Positions 12,291-24,400 of a stretch of 64,000 nucleotides of DNA are shown here, piece after piece (positions within the stretch are counted from its first letter, which is position 1; each line of letters starts with the position of its first letter). The notes under the pieces are model-generated. The model searched no databases. It was given only the letters and a program-made list of their open reading frames with translations, and had not been told where the DNA came from. The DNA lies in the NCBI GenBank assembly GCA_029962745.1, contig CM057162.1, forward strand, positions 20,616,491 through 20,680,490. Reading direction: 5' to 3'. Source of the DNA: Echinometra lucunter (lineage: Eukaryota > Echinodermata > Echinoidea > Camarodonta > Echinometridae). Made by a program: the position numbers and the translations under genes.

Positions 12291-12575
12291 GGCGTTTTAT
12301 CTACATGTATAAAAATTATGTCGTTGTGCGAAAGAACGCGTCTGGAACGCAAAATGGAAAATTAGTGAATATCAAAATTTTCAAAAAGTGATTGATAATT
12401 TCATGGGTAGCATGTAGACCTTATGAATTGATATACATGTACGATCTTCTTGTGGCATGATCTTTGCTAAAATTCTATTCCAATATGTCGAAATAGACAT
12501 TTTAATTTTTGCATTTGTGTATTTTGCGTTCCGGACGCGTAATTCTTTCGCACAACGATATAAAGATAAAACGCC
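12291..12575. mobile_element. TIR element (MITE), GCGTTTTATCT / TTGTGCGAAAGAA ends
   Basis: Ends are inverted repeats of about 60 bases: GGCGTTTTATCT, then GTTGTGCGAAAGAACGCG and GGAACGCAAAAT, mirrored at the right end. There is no coding capacity. A second copy is at 39601-39848 in CENATAC intron 7. Confidence 0.8.
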
Positions 12576-12597
12576 TTTAGAAGAGGAATAAGATTAA

Positions 12598-12663
12598 CCC
12601 GTTAAATTTCTCTTCCCCCCACACAGATCCCCACAGTGACCCGCGGTTCAAGTAGCCAACGGG
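12598..12663. mobile_element. 66-bp TTAA-flanked mini-element
   Basis: CCCGTT...AACGGG ends are flanked on both sides by TTAA (12594-12597 and 12664-12667). This is the target-site style of piggyBac-type elements. It is very short, so chance cannot be excluded. Confidence 0.4.
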
Positions 12664-12692
12664 TTAAAGAAACATACCCATCTCTGAGTTCT

Positions 12693-12852
12693 GGTGGATG
12701 TTTCATAAAGCTATTCGTAAGTTACGAACGACTTTACGCACGACTGGTGATATGTTCTTGTGCTACATGTAAATGACTGAGAATGCGATTAGCATCCAAG
12801 AACAGCGTAAAGTCGTTCGTAACTTACGAACAACTTTATGAAACACCCCCTG
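12693..12852. mobile_element. TIR element with GTTTCATAAAG ends
   Basis: Left end GGATGTTTCATAAAG with CGTAAGTTACGAACGACTTT; the right end is its reverse complement (TTATGAAACACC). It shares the GTGTTTCAYAAAG tip with elements at 28950, 32526 and 45841. Confidence 0.75.
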
Positions 12853-13186
12853 GATTTTTTTCAGAAAACCCGGATCGGCGATTGACAATGATTGAGAGGT
12901 TTGGGTTACATGTTGCACAAAGGCCTATACATTTTCAGGATCTGGTTGCAGGGGCGGGGCTAGAGGGAGCAGGGGAGAACCACCCCTATGATTTTTCAAG
13001 TGACCAAAAAAGAAGAGGAAAAAAAAAAAGAGGAGAAAAAGAAGAAAAAGAGGAAAAAGAAGAAAAGCAGTATGGGGAAAAATAAAGGGTTGGATCATTT
13101 AACTATAATAATAACCCCCTTTTTTTCTTCATTTTTCTTTTCACTGCAAAGTGACATCCAGGCGCCGGAGGCGTCAAAATGAGCAG

Positions 13187-13228
13187 CTGACTTTCTATTT
13201 TATCAATATTGATAAAATAGAAAGTCAG
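13187..13228. repeat. 42-bp perfect palindrome
   Basis: Two 21-base arms meet at CAATATTG with no spacer and no mismatch, and GC-rich partial pairing continues outside. It would extrude as a cruciform or fold as an RNA hairpin. Confidence 0.9.
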
Positions 13229-13803
13229 GGGCTTCAGAATTATGTGCGGCGCCAAAGTGCGAGGAGGTGCATGATCGTGATGCTATTTTTCCCGTTTCTA
13301 TATCTACACTATATGGGCCTACGACAGACATGACCCTTCCGGCCCCTATCTGATCTCTTTTTCCGAAGATGTTCAGAAAAAAGCAGCCATTGAAATAAAA
13401 AACAAACAAACAAACAAACAAAAACATTACAACTGAAAGTCCAAGGTGATCTCCTATCCTTATGAATGCATGGGCAACATGAGTCCGGGCCCATTGGCAC
13501 CGACTTTGTCTTCTAGTCTATTTATCTCTTCTGTATTTTCTCTCTATAGGCTATCCATTTCCTCATCCTAATAATGTCTTTGCGGATGAATAAAAAAAAA
13601 AAATCATGGTGTTTTTTTTTTCTCTGTTTCATTGAATTTTTTCCCGGCCACAGGTATTATTCTTCATTATGCGATGAAATAACGCCGCAACATGAACTGT
13701 CTTGAGCAAAAAATTCCGGATCACCTAAAACAATTAGAAAAAAAAGGGGGATGACTACGGCGGCGCCAGTTCGTATCTGTGTTCTAATGTATTTTGCAAG
13801 TAG

Positions 13804-14317
13804 ACATACACTAAGAAATTAGGGTGCAATTCTGCACCCTAGGTGCATGCAGACCGCTGGTACAATAGCAGCAGCACCCTATACACTAAGAAAAAAAGGT
13901 GCAATCTTGCACCCTTCAAATGCAACACTGGGAGCACTTTTTAGGGTGCAAATTTGCACCTTTTACAAGCTTTTGCAATTTTAAATGTGCAATTAGCGGC
14001 ATTTTGCACTCTGAAGGGTGCAGAGTTGCACCATTTTAGAAAAGGTACAAATTTAATTTGCACCTTTTTGTACGCAAAAATCTCTGCACCCTAAAAGGTG
14101 CAAAGTTGCACCTTTTAGGGTGCAACCGGGCATTTCAGGGTGCATACAAGAACACAAAGGTGCATTTTTGCACCTTTTTTCGTCCTGGGTGCAAAATTGC
14201 ACCCCAAAAGGTGCAGCCAGTGTTGCATTTAGGGTGCAATTATTTCTTAGTGTGTATAGCTAGGTGCAGATCTGCACACTGAACTCGATCCTGCACCCTA
14301 ATTTCTTAGTGTGTATA
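13804..14317. mobile_element. Nested foldback element built of GGTGCA/TGCACC palindromes
   Basis: The outer inverted ends (ACACTAAGAAATTAGGGTGC) are at 13804 and 14317. A second inverted pair of similar ends lies inside at about 13880 and 14259. The interior is a run of GGTGCAAANTTGCACC-type palindromes with no reading frame of interest. One copy seems to have landed inside another. Confidence 0.75.
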
Positions 14318-14540
14318 CCATATATTACCAAGTTTACATTTTTTTATTCCGTCTGGTCCCTCAAATCGCCCCTAACTAGTCGGAAAATGACATGCAGCAC
14401 TAAGGAGCTTGCTGAATCTAGGCCCATGCATGCCAATTGCCCAACTAAATCGAGGTTTGATCGGATTAATGTTCAATCCACAAACTGACAGGAGAGAGAG
14501 TGAGCCGAGGGTGCAGGGGGTTAATTGATCCACCGTTAAC

Positions 14541-14816
14541 ATTATATGACACCTAGATAGATCCCTGTCATTTGATTGGTTGTTTGATATTCATCATTTG
14601 TCCAATTGCACTATGACGTCATCAATCGTGCAAAAGTGGCTCCATTTACCGTGCAATTTTGGATCCATACGATTTGCTCCATTGCACGCTGGCCGAGAGC
14701 CCGGCACACTACGTACGTAAAACGCTTGCGTTTGCAATGTGCACCACGAACAGCGCGCTAGCGTATAGCGCTATTGATTTATTGCGATTTGATCTATTTT
14801 TAGGTGTCATATAAAA
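14541..14816. mobile_element. TIR element, TATATGACACCTA ends
   Basis: TTATATGACACCTAGATAGATC at the left is mirrored by GATCTATTTTTAGGTGTCATATAA at the right. The interior is rich in TTGCAC/GTGCAA words. Another hairpin abuts it on the right. Confidence 0.6.
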
Positions 14817-14820
14817 CAAA

Positions 14821-14950
14821 TAATGAATGTTTTTTCATTCGTGCAATGGACAGAATATTTCATTCGGTGAAAGATGAAATTATTGATCCATTCATTTCAT
14901 CTTTCACCTCATGAAATATTCTGCCCATTGCACTCATAAACATTCATTAT
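14821..14950. mobile_element. 130-bp imperfect hairpin element
   Basis: The left arm (TAATGAATG, TGCAATGGACAGAATATTTC, GGTGAAAGATGAAAT) is the reverse complement of the right arm with few mismatches. The arms account for nearly the whole length. Confidence 0.8.
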
Positions 14951-15407
14951 CTGTATACTGATGAAAAGCATATGCGTGCAGTTCCCTTAAAAAAAAATCA
15001 TTAGGCTATATCATGGAGGTCATGATATATCGGCTGTAACGTGCTAACACTGATGAAAAGCATGCAGTTTTAACCCTTAAAAAACCATTGGATTATCAGC
15101 CGTGACGTGACCCACAAATTCATTTGAAGGCCGGGACCTCGAGAATTGCGCAAAATGTGAGAGAGCTCCCCCATTCATGATAAAATCGTTGTAGGTAAGC
15201 ATCCACTAACCATCTTCAAATATTAAAATGGATTATTATGGCAGCAATGTCGACTAAAGCATAAAGGCCTATTATAAAGCTCGCGTTCTTCATTTGCCCT
15301 CGGCATAATTAGCGTTAACCCGGTCTTCTTCTCCGTCGCTTTATGTTTATCATCATTCTTTCTATTTTATGCCTTACAGCTTTGAGGTTTCATGCCTTGG
15401 CCTTCCC

Positions 15408-16262
15408 TTGTAAAAAAAAATACCATGGTTTTACCATAATAACCATGATAAAACCATGATAAAATCATGGTTTGACAATGAATCGCCAATAATCCACATG
15501 ATCCATGGTTAAACCATGGATGAACTGTGGGTAAACCATGGTTTTACATACACCATGGCAATAAAACCATGGTCATGATGGTGATACCATGGTCGCTAAG
15601 GCCAGCCCACGGTAATAAAACCATCATAGAAACTAGTGTATTACCACGATCAAATAACCATGGTAGTAGTATAGTGGTTAAACCATTGTCTTACCCTGGT
15701 AGAAAGAATGGCAATGAACCATGATTTAAAACACGGTTTTACCGAAGTTGAAGCACCATGGTATTATAACCATCATTTCAACTATGGGTTAACCATGCTT
15801 ACTATAATGCCACGGTTAAACCATCGTTTTATCATGATGAAATACCATAGTAAAAAAACAATGATCTACACCATAGTTTAACCGTGACGAGAATCCATGG
15901 TAGTAAATCCATGATTTAAAACATGGTTTTATTATAGTAAAAACACCATAGTAATATACTGATGGTTTTACCATGGTTACAAACCCATCGTAGTAATGGC
16001 ATGGTTACATTATCGTTTTACATAGTTATAAAACCATGATTTATACCACGGTTTAACCATGGTTAAAAATCCATGGTTATAATTCATGGTTTTACCATAG
16101 TACTTGAAACACCATGGTAATTATCATTTCAACCATGATTCAACCATGGTTACATCACAGTAATGGTAGTAATGCCATGGTTAAACCATCGTTTTACCAT
16201 GATAAAATACCATAGTTATAAAACAATGATTAACACCATGGTTTAATAATGGTTGGAAAAAA
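15408..16262. repeat. 850-bp array of ACCATGGT-type short palindromic words
   Basis: Variants of AACCATGGTTTTACCATGGT recur every 15-25 bases on both strands, over about 45 occurrences of CCATGG, CCATGA or CCATAG-like words. Spacing is irregular, so this is not a simple tandem satellite or CRISPR. The sequence before and after it is ordinary. Confidence 0.8.
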
Positions 16263-16712
16263 AATGACGGTAGATCGGAGTTTCCATCATCAAAATACAC
16301 TAGGCCTAGAATGTTCAAAAATATACTCGGTCACCTCACTCGCCAAATTTGTTTGCTTCCTACAAACTATCCTGTATCTAATGAGCGAGCGTACGGAGAG
16401 AGGAAAGATTAACACTTTTCTTCAAAATCTAAATCATGAATTTTCTCTTGTCGTATTTGCCATGTTCGTCTGCTTTCCGAAACCATCCTGTATTCAAATA
16501 GAGGGAGGATAAAAGTACAATCTATTTCATGATAGAAGTGTTATTTCGTCATTGATAACTATAAGCCTATACTGGATATAAAAGAATACTAATTCAGTAA
16601 CCTGTTTCCAAAAATGTGACTCAAAATGGGCAATTCGCTTTGCCGTTAAAATCCTTCTGTCTCTAAGAGCGCCTATATAAGCGAAACGAGTGACCGACCA
16701 GAAACATTATTT

Positions 16713-16829
<117 letters not shown>

Positions 16830-18247
16830 ATATATAGATGTATAAAAGTAGATTCGTTACAAAATATGATATCCAGGCATTTCACTGCACTGAGCTGAGA
16901 AAAGAGTGTTTACTGCCCGAGAGCATTTTGTTTCTAAATTTTAATTGCAAGCGTAGCGAGCGAGCCAGAAAAATATGGAATATATTTAGAACAAGTTCAT
17001 TAACAAGTTCATGTTAATGATTTTAGTAACTAACGGGCATCTTCTGTTCTCAGCTAGTGTTTGATGGGCGTATATGGCATATGCATCTGTCATAGGCCGT
17101 TATCTCCCGCCAAGTTTTTTTTTTTCATTTTTCGCTCAACCTGCCGCCCGATTCCTTGCAATAATTTTACTAGCATGATTATGATTATATTCATGAACAG
17201 AATTGGTTTAACATCAGATGGAGACGCAAGATGCAAAACATTTTCGTTTTATTAAAATATATATTAATAATATAACTGGAATATACAATTAGCCCTAAAA
17301 TGCGAGCAAGCGAAGCGAGCGAGCCCTTCCAGTTTGTCCTTAAAAAAAAAAATTCTTTCATTTTCTTTCTTTCTTTTCTTTTCTTTCACATTTTAATTTT
17401 TTCTGCCAAATATAGGGAGGGGGGCGGGACCCCCGCCCCCCCCGGTTCCGCCGGCCATGACATGCATTTAAAACGTAATAAACTCGATCACCTGCGAGAT
17501 GACGCGCAAGCTGCGCGTCATCTTCTAATTGCCCCCTATCAACTTATCCTGGCGGACATGGCTCCGCCCCTGCTTCCCGCCCTGCTTTCCAACCTTCATA
17601 ACTCAAAAGTGCATGCCTGATTCATTTCAGGTCAAACTGATTCAGAAAAATCTTGAGTATATTGTTTTCTCAGCTATAAGGTGCAACTCGGTGTTAATTC
17701 ATGGTGAAAAGTGTATTTCTTTCTCGGCAAAAAAAAAAAAAAAAAATGTTTGAAGGGGAGTCGAAATCATTATCAACCCGATTTTATATGCCCTGGGGGC
17801 CCGGTCTGGGGGCTACTCCCAGCGGCTACGTTAAGACCGACAAGCATTTTGTGAATGAGATTGATAGCCTAAGTAAAAAAACATAAAGGGGTCAAATCTC
17901 ATAATGTCAATAATGGGGTGACTATTTTTGGACAGGCTTCCAGACTATGACCTTGAATGGCGTTACCTCCAGCTCTACCTAGACAACACCTGCGCTATAT
18001 AGGCCTTGTCAGTGTGCAGTTCAGCGGATCTGAGCTGAGCGCGCTTGCCAGGCTAGACGTATGATCAGACTCATCAGTAATATTAAAAACTGTCCGCATC
18101 AACTCTTTTTATGAAAATCACGGATGCCCCTTAAATAATTATTTCTGTCCATTTTTTAAAAAGATGCTTTCAAAATATTACTCATTGCAAATAGAAACAC
18201 TTTTCTTCAACGAGATGCATTAATTTGATAAGTGCAGTGCAGATTAT
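16830..18247. other. Intergenic sequence upstream of CENATAC
   Basis: Holds GC-rich low-complexity sequence (17415-17460) and poly-A runs. The CENATAC promoter should lie near 17.9-18.3 kb, but no clear TATA or initiator was identified. Confidence 0.4.
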
Positions 18248-18325
18248 ATGACTTTGGTAGAAGACCAGAAACTGAGACTAAAAATGTGTTTTATGCATAT
18301 GCACGCCATTGTTGCAGAACATGTC

Positions 18326-18460
18326 ATGGAGTCGAAGAGAAAGGCTGACTTCTATTATTGCCCGATTTGTCGCCAAAGTGATATCAGAGGGAGAAAACAC
18401 ATTTATAACAAGAAACATCAAGATCGCCTCAAATTTGTGTTGGAAAAATTTGCATCGAAG
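18326..18460 (+). CDS. CENATAC: CENATAC coding exon 1
   Basis: 45 codons carrying the first C2H2 finger (C-x2-C-x9-H-x5-H). The donor is AAG/GTGAGA, phase 0. It stands 16 kb from the rest of the gene and is easily missed. Assignment rests on homology to the human N-terminus (CPxCRQ, GRxHxY, KHQ) and matching phase. Confidence 0.82.
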
Positions 18461-21400
18461 GTGAGAGCGACATGTTATTGAGGTTGAAACCTACTGTCAT
18501 GACTGTTAACCTGTCAATGGTCATGGCACTGTTACAGTGTTAGATCTAGAAACTAGAGTTAATGTGATTCCACAATGCCAATGGTAAAAAAAAATTGATA
18601 GAGTAGTCTGTATGATCGAGAAGAGAATTCAGAGAAGAAAAACATTAAAATTTTGATGATTTTCAATTGAAATCGATGTATTTTGGCTAATTTTGCTCAT
18701 AAAAAGCCAAGAGCATGAAGAGCTGACCAAAAAATTTGAGTACGAGGTATGACGTAAAAGTAAAAAAAAATAAAAGTGGGTAGGGTCTACCCAGCTTCGC
18801 ACATTGCAGTTGTGCTGCGCACTAGACTGTACAATATGTATTATACCTTGCGCGCATTTTGCTAGAAGTTCGCGACAAGGTACCCACTTTGACGTTATTT
18901 TGACGAAGGTTTTATCTCTTGAAATTCACTGAAAATAAATACAAAAAATATTGTTACTAGATCTAGGTCTATATTGTCACCTGCTCGCTGACCAGGTGAG
19001 AATGAAGTGAAAATATTGTTTGCATGATAAGTGAAATCAAGCGATAAAACCTACGTGCCGATCCAAGTTTTGCAAGTCGCAACACATACCATTGCATGAA
19101 TACACATCGCTTGTGCAGTGCACATGCACACTAGCGATAGCTGTCGCGGCGCAGACTTCAAGTGGGAATTCAGACAAGTGTAGCTGTATCCTCCTGTCGA
19201 TGCTGTGGATACAACCACATGCATGAGGCCGTAAGGTAAAGACACAGCTTTGGCTGTATACACTGCCTTTTTTAAAAGTTCAAAAGGGAAAAGAATTCTC
19301 TGGATCCACCCCTGGAGGTGCCATGGTCGAGTGGTCGAAGGCGCTTGACTGGAGACGCAAAAGTCCGGGGTTCGATCCCCAGCATGGCCCTTGAGCAAGG
19401 CATATCATCTACATTGCTCCTTTATTGTACATCAAATAAATGAAAATGCTATAGGCATTATTTGATACCAATGTGTGCACGTGTTTTAAAAAAAACCAAA
19501 AAAAAAACCAACCCTGGGTGTCTTGCTTTAGACGTATCATTGATCTCATATTTCTCCCTGCAGCATACATGTTCATGTATGCTCCTGCCCTGGCTTTATT
19601 TTGTCAAAGATCTAGGGTCAAGGCTGGTTGTCATGGGGTACATGAATGATTATTTTTGCAAAGGAGGATGCAAGTGTAAAACAAAATGGTCGTAAAATGC
19701 AACCGCATTGTCAATTGTTTGTAGAATGCTGGAGACGTTCGCAAAAAATTTTAAACTTCTTTGAAATTCCTGCCAAATCGAAACCGAACAATTGATGTTG
19801 CTTCTGAAACTATGTATATGTTTGGCAAAATTTTGGAGCCTAAGTAAGATACCAGTGTTGGACTTCACCTTTTTTTTTTTACATTTGCATCCATTGCAAA
19901 TCAGTTGTGTGCCCCTTGAAAACCAGCATTTATGTTGTGACTGAATTTTATACTTGGTTTAGGCCAAACTTTAGGGTTTGGGTTGCTGCATGTATTAATA
20001 ATAATAATAATATACCTTATTTATATAGAGGAGAGTGAATTAGATATGCTTAACATATGCCCTGAAGTTGCCAGTTAAGAGTGGAAATTGGTCCTAAATA
20101 GATACCTTTAGAGGTGATCTTGAAAGCTTTCAGCAGTTTCACAATTTTTAATAGGCATAGTGCCTGGTCCAGGAGTTAATTGAATTCAGTTAATTATGGG
20201 GCCAATTCATCTCAGGTCCAACATTTCCAGACGATACAGAATGTGTCGTTAGTAAGCAATGGCGTAACCATGTGACTCCCTTACGGAAGAAGTTGTATTG
20301 GCTTCTGATTGGACAGTGATTTGTGTTAAAGATCCTGGCTATTGTACATGTGTCTCCAAGGCAAAGCTCCTACCTTTCTTAGCTCTCTCATTGCTCCATG
20401 CTGTTCTCCTAGACTTGGTATTCGCTCATGCTCGGATTGTTTGGTCTGTGCTGTATGTTTGTTCCATTCTCTGTGTGCCTAGAATGAACAGCAAAGCTGG
20501 TGGCAGTGCTTTCCTGCCTGTGCCCTTCATTGGATATCTTCAAGAAGAAGCAGCAAACTGTCCTATCCACTCTTCATTGTATCGTATCATAATTTGGTTG
20601 CTTTAGGAATCTTGACTGGGGACCGAGGAGCAGTTGTCGCTTGTCATTTGTACTGGAGTAATGTAACCCTGTACAGTATGCATATGATTGCCTATGTTGC
20701 AGCTTGGGTAATGAAATTATTGCAGCCATTGCAGCTAATACAGGCAGGAACAGATGAACTGGTAAATGGCCTATACCAGGCAGAATTCTACAATTTTAGA
20801 AATCAAAAGCTGCATTTAGGTGCACAGACTTATGATATGAAAGTTACAGAGTGATCGTGCCCTCTCATTGGTGTCCTGTTCCACTTCTCACTTCACACTA
20901 TGTCCTTACTTGCCTTTCGTGGACTCTCTGTTGTGGTGTTCAAACCTATTTTAATCTATTCTGCTACATGTAGTCGACCAACATCTCTCCCGACAGGAAT
21001 GATGTCTTTAAGGTTGTGAGCAAGAAGAACACTTATACATTTTATACTCGCTCAGTGTCCATTGGACCACGGACTCTGACTGCCTTGATTCCTTTTGCAG
21101 AAGTGGTCTTTTTTGCATATTTTATCTCAAACCATTCCCCTTGTACACTGTTTGTCTTTTTTTCCGAAATATGTGGCCTTTTATACCTCCGCCCACCGTA
21201 GGTGGCTGACAGAGGCATTATGTTTGAGGGTCGTCCGTCCGTCCGTCCGTCAGTCCCGTTTTCGTTCTCGTGATAACTTAAGAACCGTTTAACGGATCAA
21301 CTTCAAACTTGGCTTGAGTGTGCATATGGGAGGGACAATGATCTGAGTAGATTTTGGGGTCTCAAGGTCAAAGGTCAAAGGTCATAGAAGTCATTATGTC

Positions 21401-24400
21401 CATAGAAATGGTTCGTTCTCGCGATAACTCAACAGCCATTTTACAGATCAACTTCAGACTTGGTTCATGTATGCATATGAGAGTGACAATGATCTTATTA
21501 GATTTTGGGGTCTCAAGGTCAATGGTCAAAGGTCATAGAGGTCATTATGGTCATTATGTACATAAAAATGGGCCGTTCTCGCGATAACTCAACAATTTGA
21601 CAGAGCAGCTTCATACTTGGCACATGTATGCTTATGGGAGGGACAGTAATCTGATTAGATTTTTTGGGTCTCAAGGTTAAAGGTCAAAGGTCATAGAGGT
21701 CATTATATTATACATTAAAGTTGCTGTTCTTGTGATAACTTAACAACTCTGTTACGGTTCAACTTCAAACTTGGCTCATGTATGCATATGGAAAGTTTCA
21801 TAATGAGATTTGATGATCACAAGGTCAAAGGTCAAGGTCAAAGATGTCATTGTTAACATGAAAATAAAAAAATCAACATGAATGTGCCATATATTTGCGA
21901 TCTGGCAATTGCGGAGGCAAAAATTTCGACTGCGCGTGGTCAAGGATTCATCTAGTTTTTCTTCAGTCTATTGTAATGAACAGATAGTGTCTTTTCTCAT
22001 AGAACTGATGTCTTGAGGATATCACCAAGAGGACATCTTCATGTATATTCTCTTCCAGCTTATTCACTGTTTGACCCTGGGCTGCCCTATTTCTTTCCAA
22101 ACAAGCGACCCCTCCTCCCCCCCCCCCCCCAATATAGTTTGCATTGATATTACCCTTGTCATGTCTGTACCCCTGGATATGTGCCCTTCTCTTTAATTCT
22201 GTTCTGATGCATAGCCAACATCTCTCCCCACAGAAATGATATCAAGAGGTTTTGACGAAGAAGAATAAAACACCTAAACCCTGTAGTGGCCAGCTAGGTG
22301 ACTGTTGACCATGGACAGCCCGGTAACTGAGAGGATCTTTGAGGAGACGCTCACCAAGGATCAACTCAGTGACATGCTCAAGAAGAAGATCAGACCAGGT
22401 TCGTATTCCAAGATGAATATGAATAGAACTCTGTTGTAACAACATCAACAAAACTATGTATAAAAATTGACAAAAGGAAATTTTCATTTTTTACATACCA
22501 TCTTCAGAGAGAGGTTCTGTCAGGACAAAAAAAAAAAAATAATAATTATAATAATAAGCATTTCACTGCATTATGATATTGCCTTCATTCTGTGGCTGCA
22601 GTGCCAATTTATAGTTTCTCAGTATTTCATGGAAACCAAAGTCCAAGCTTAACTGTGAACCTAACAAACTGGTTACAAAAGTGCTTTGTTATCATTTAAA
22701 AAAAAATTCTAATCTACATGTGATGCCATTAACATTTAGCTGCCTGTAACGGTTGTTATACCTTGTGGTTCAATGCCCATATGATCAATAGCCCAGCTCA
22801 TTTTACTTCACTCCTGGTTTGTTCACATATGGTTGTTGAACCTAATGATTATTGATTGGTTAATGAGTTAACTGATGATAGACCAAACGATGTTAGAATG
22901 TTTTGGCATTGGGTGAAAGGCAACTTGCCTGAGTTCATTATGGGCTTTTTAATTTTCCTGCTGCAGTTCACTGGGTGGATGGCATCGCGTCTTACTTCAG
23001 GATCCAGAAGATCATTGACATCCTGCGGGAGGAGAAGAAATCCTTGGATCCCAACCTGGACATTGCCATTGCTGTCTTGTCTGGTGGAAAAGCCAAGATC
23101 CGCAACCAATCTCACAGAGAGTTCTGCCGTGATATCAAAGCCAAGATTGATGATCTAGAGGGTCAGACTGATGAAGATCTCCAGCAGCCTGTAGAGTGCC
23201 TGGTCCCTGGTTGCTTTCCCATTGGCCCAGAGTGTGAGTCTCTGGGCATCTCTGGTGATGTCCTCATCAACAGTAAGAAGTCATTCCCAGAGGCCATCGA
23301 TCCTACCAGCATTACAAACAGGGTGATGTTTGAGCTTGGTGAATATGTGACTCGTGTCAAGGAGAGCTATGAAAGTTTGGCTGGATGGATCAAGAAAATA
23401 ATGGGATGGGGTGAAGAGTATGACATTCCAGCAAAGATGGTTGAGGATTGGTGTGCCACATTGATGAGAGACACCAAGAAAAAGAAGAAGAGTAGCTTGT
23501 CCCTGGCTCAGAAATACCTCTTAGAAAGATTTGAATTTCCTGGATTGGTGTTTCCAAACACGACAGCAGTCATTGGCAGTGAGGATACTACTACGCCATC
23601 CCCAGAACAGCCATGTGATGGTAAAAAGAAAACAGATTCAGACAATAGGGATTCAAGCTTGATTGATGTTGAATTTTCTGGGGATGATGGAGAGGGTGAC
23701 AAAGATCAAGCCATGGATATATCAGGTTTTCTTGAGGAGGATACACCAAGTAAGAAGAACTTGCTGGCCACATCTTCTGCTGATGGTGAGAAAGGAATGG
23801 AAGAGCATAATGACAATGACATTGCTGATGATGCAGACAAAGAGAGTCATAAGGAATTAAGCAGTGATGAGGAAAAAGAGGCGACTGAAGCCTCGACATC
23901 GCAGTCCTCAAGAAAGACTTCATCTAGAAATGCAGCCAAAGCTGCTCTTGGCAGAATTAGTAGAACTGAACCTAAGAGACAATCTCCGAAATCCAAAGGA
24001 GCATCTGTAGCACCAGTGGGCAAGAGGGTAACGAGACAAGCTAAACCTTCTAGGAATACGACTAGAAGGGCTCCTGCAAAGAAAACCACATCTAAAGCAC
24101 AACAGCCTACCAGAAGCAGTAGTAGAAAAAGAAAAGAGTCATCGGATGAGTCTAGTGATGATGATGAGGATGAAAGTGAAGATGAAGATGATGATGAGGA
24201 GGAGGTTGAAGATGATAATGATGATGAAGAGGATGAAGTCGACGATGAAAATGATGAGGAGAATGATGAAGATTCTGAAGAGGATGTTGATGACAGCAGT
24301 GTTGAGGAAGGTGAAGTAAAGACTCCAAGAAGGGGCAAGTTGGTGAACACTAGGAGGGTTAAGAGAGAAATTGCAGAGGCTACCAAACTCTTCACGTCTG

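Noticed and set aside
15408..16262. CRISPR-like array
   Set aside because: Repeat words are short, palindromic, irregularly spaced and on both strands, and the context is animal nuclear DNA.
19318..19395. Possible free tRNA gene
   Set aside because: A and B boxes are good, but acceptor ends do not pair and the downstream sequence matches SINE style. The same reason applies to 10762, 38572, 54290 and 62795.
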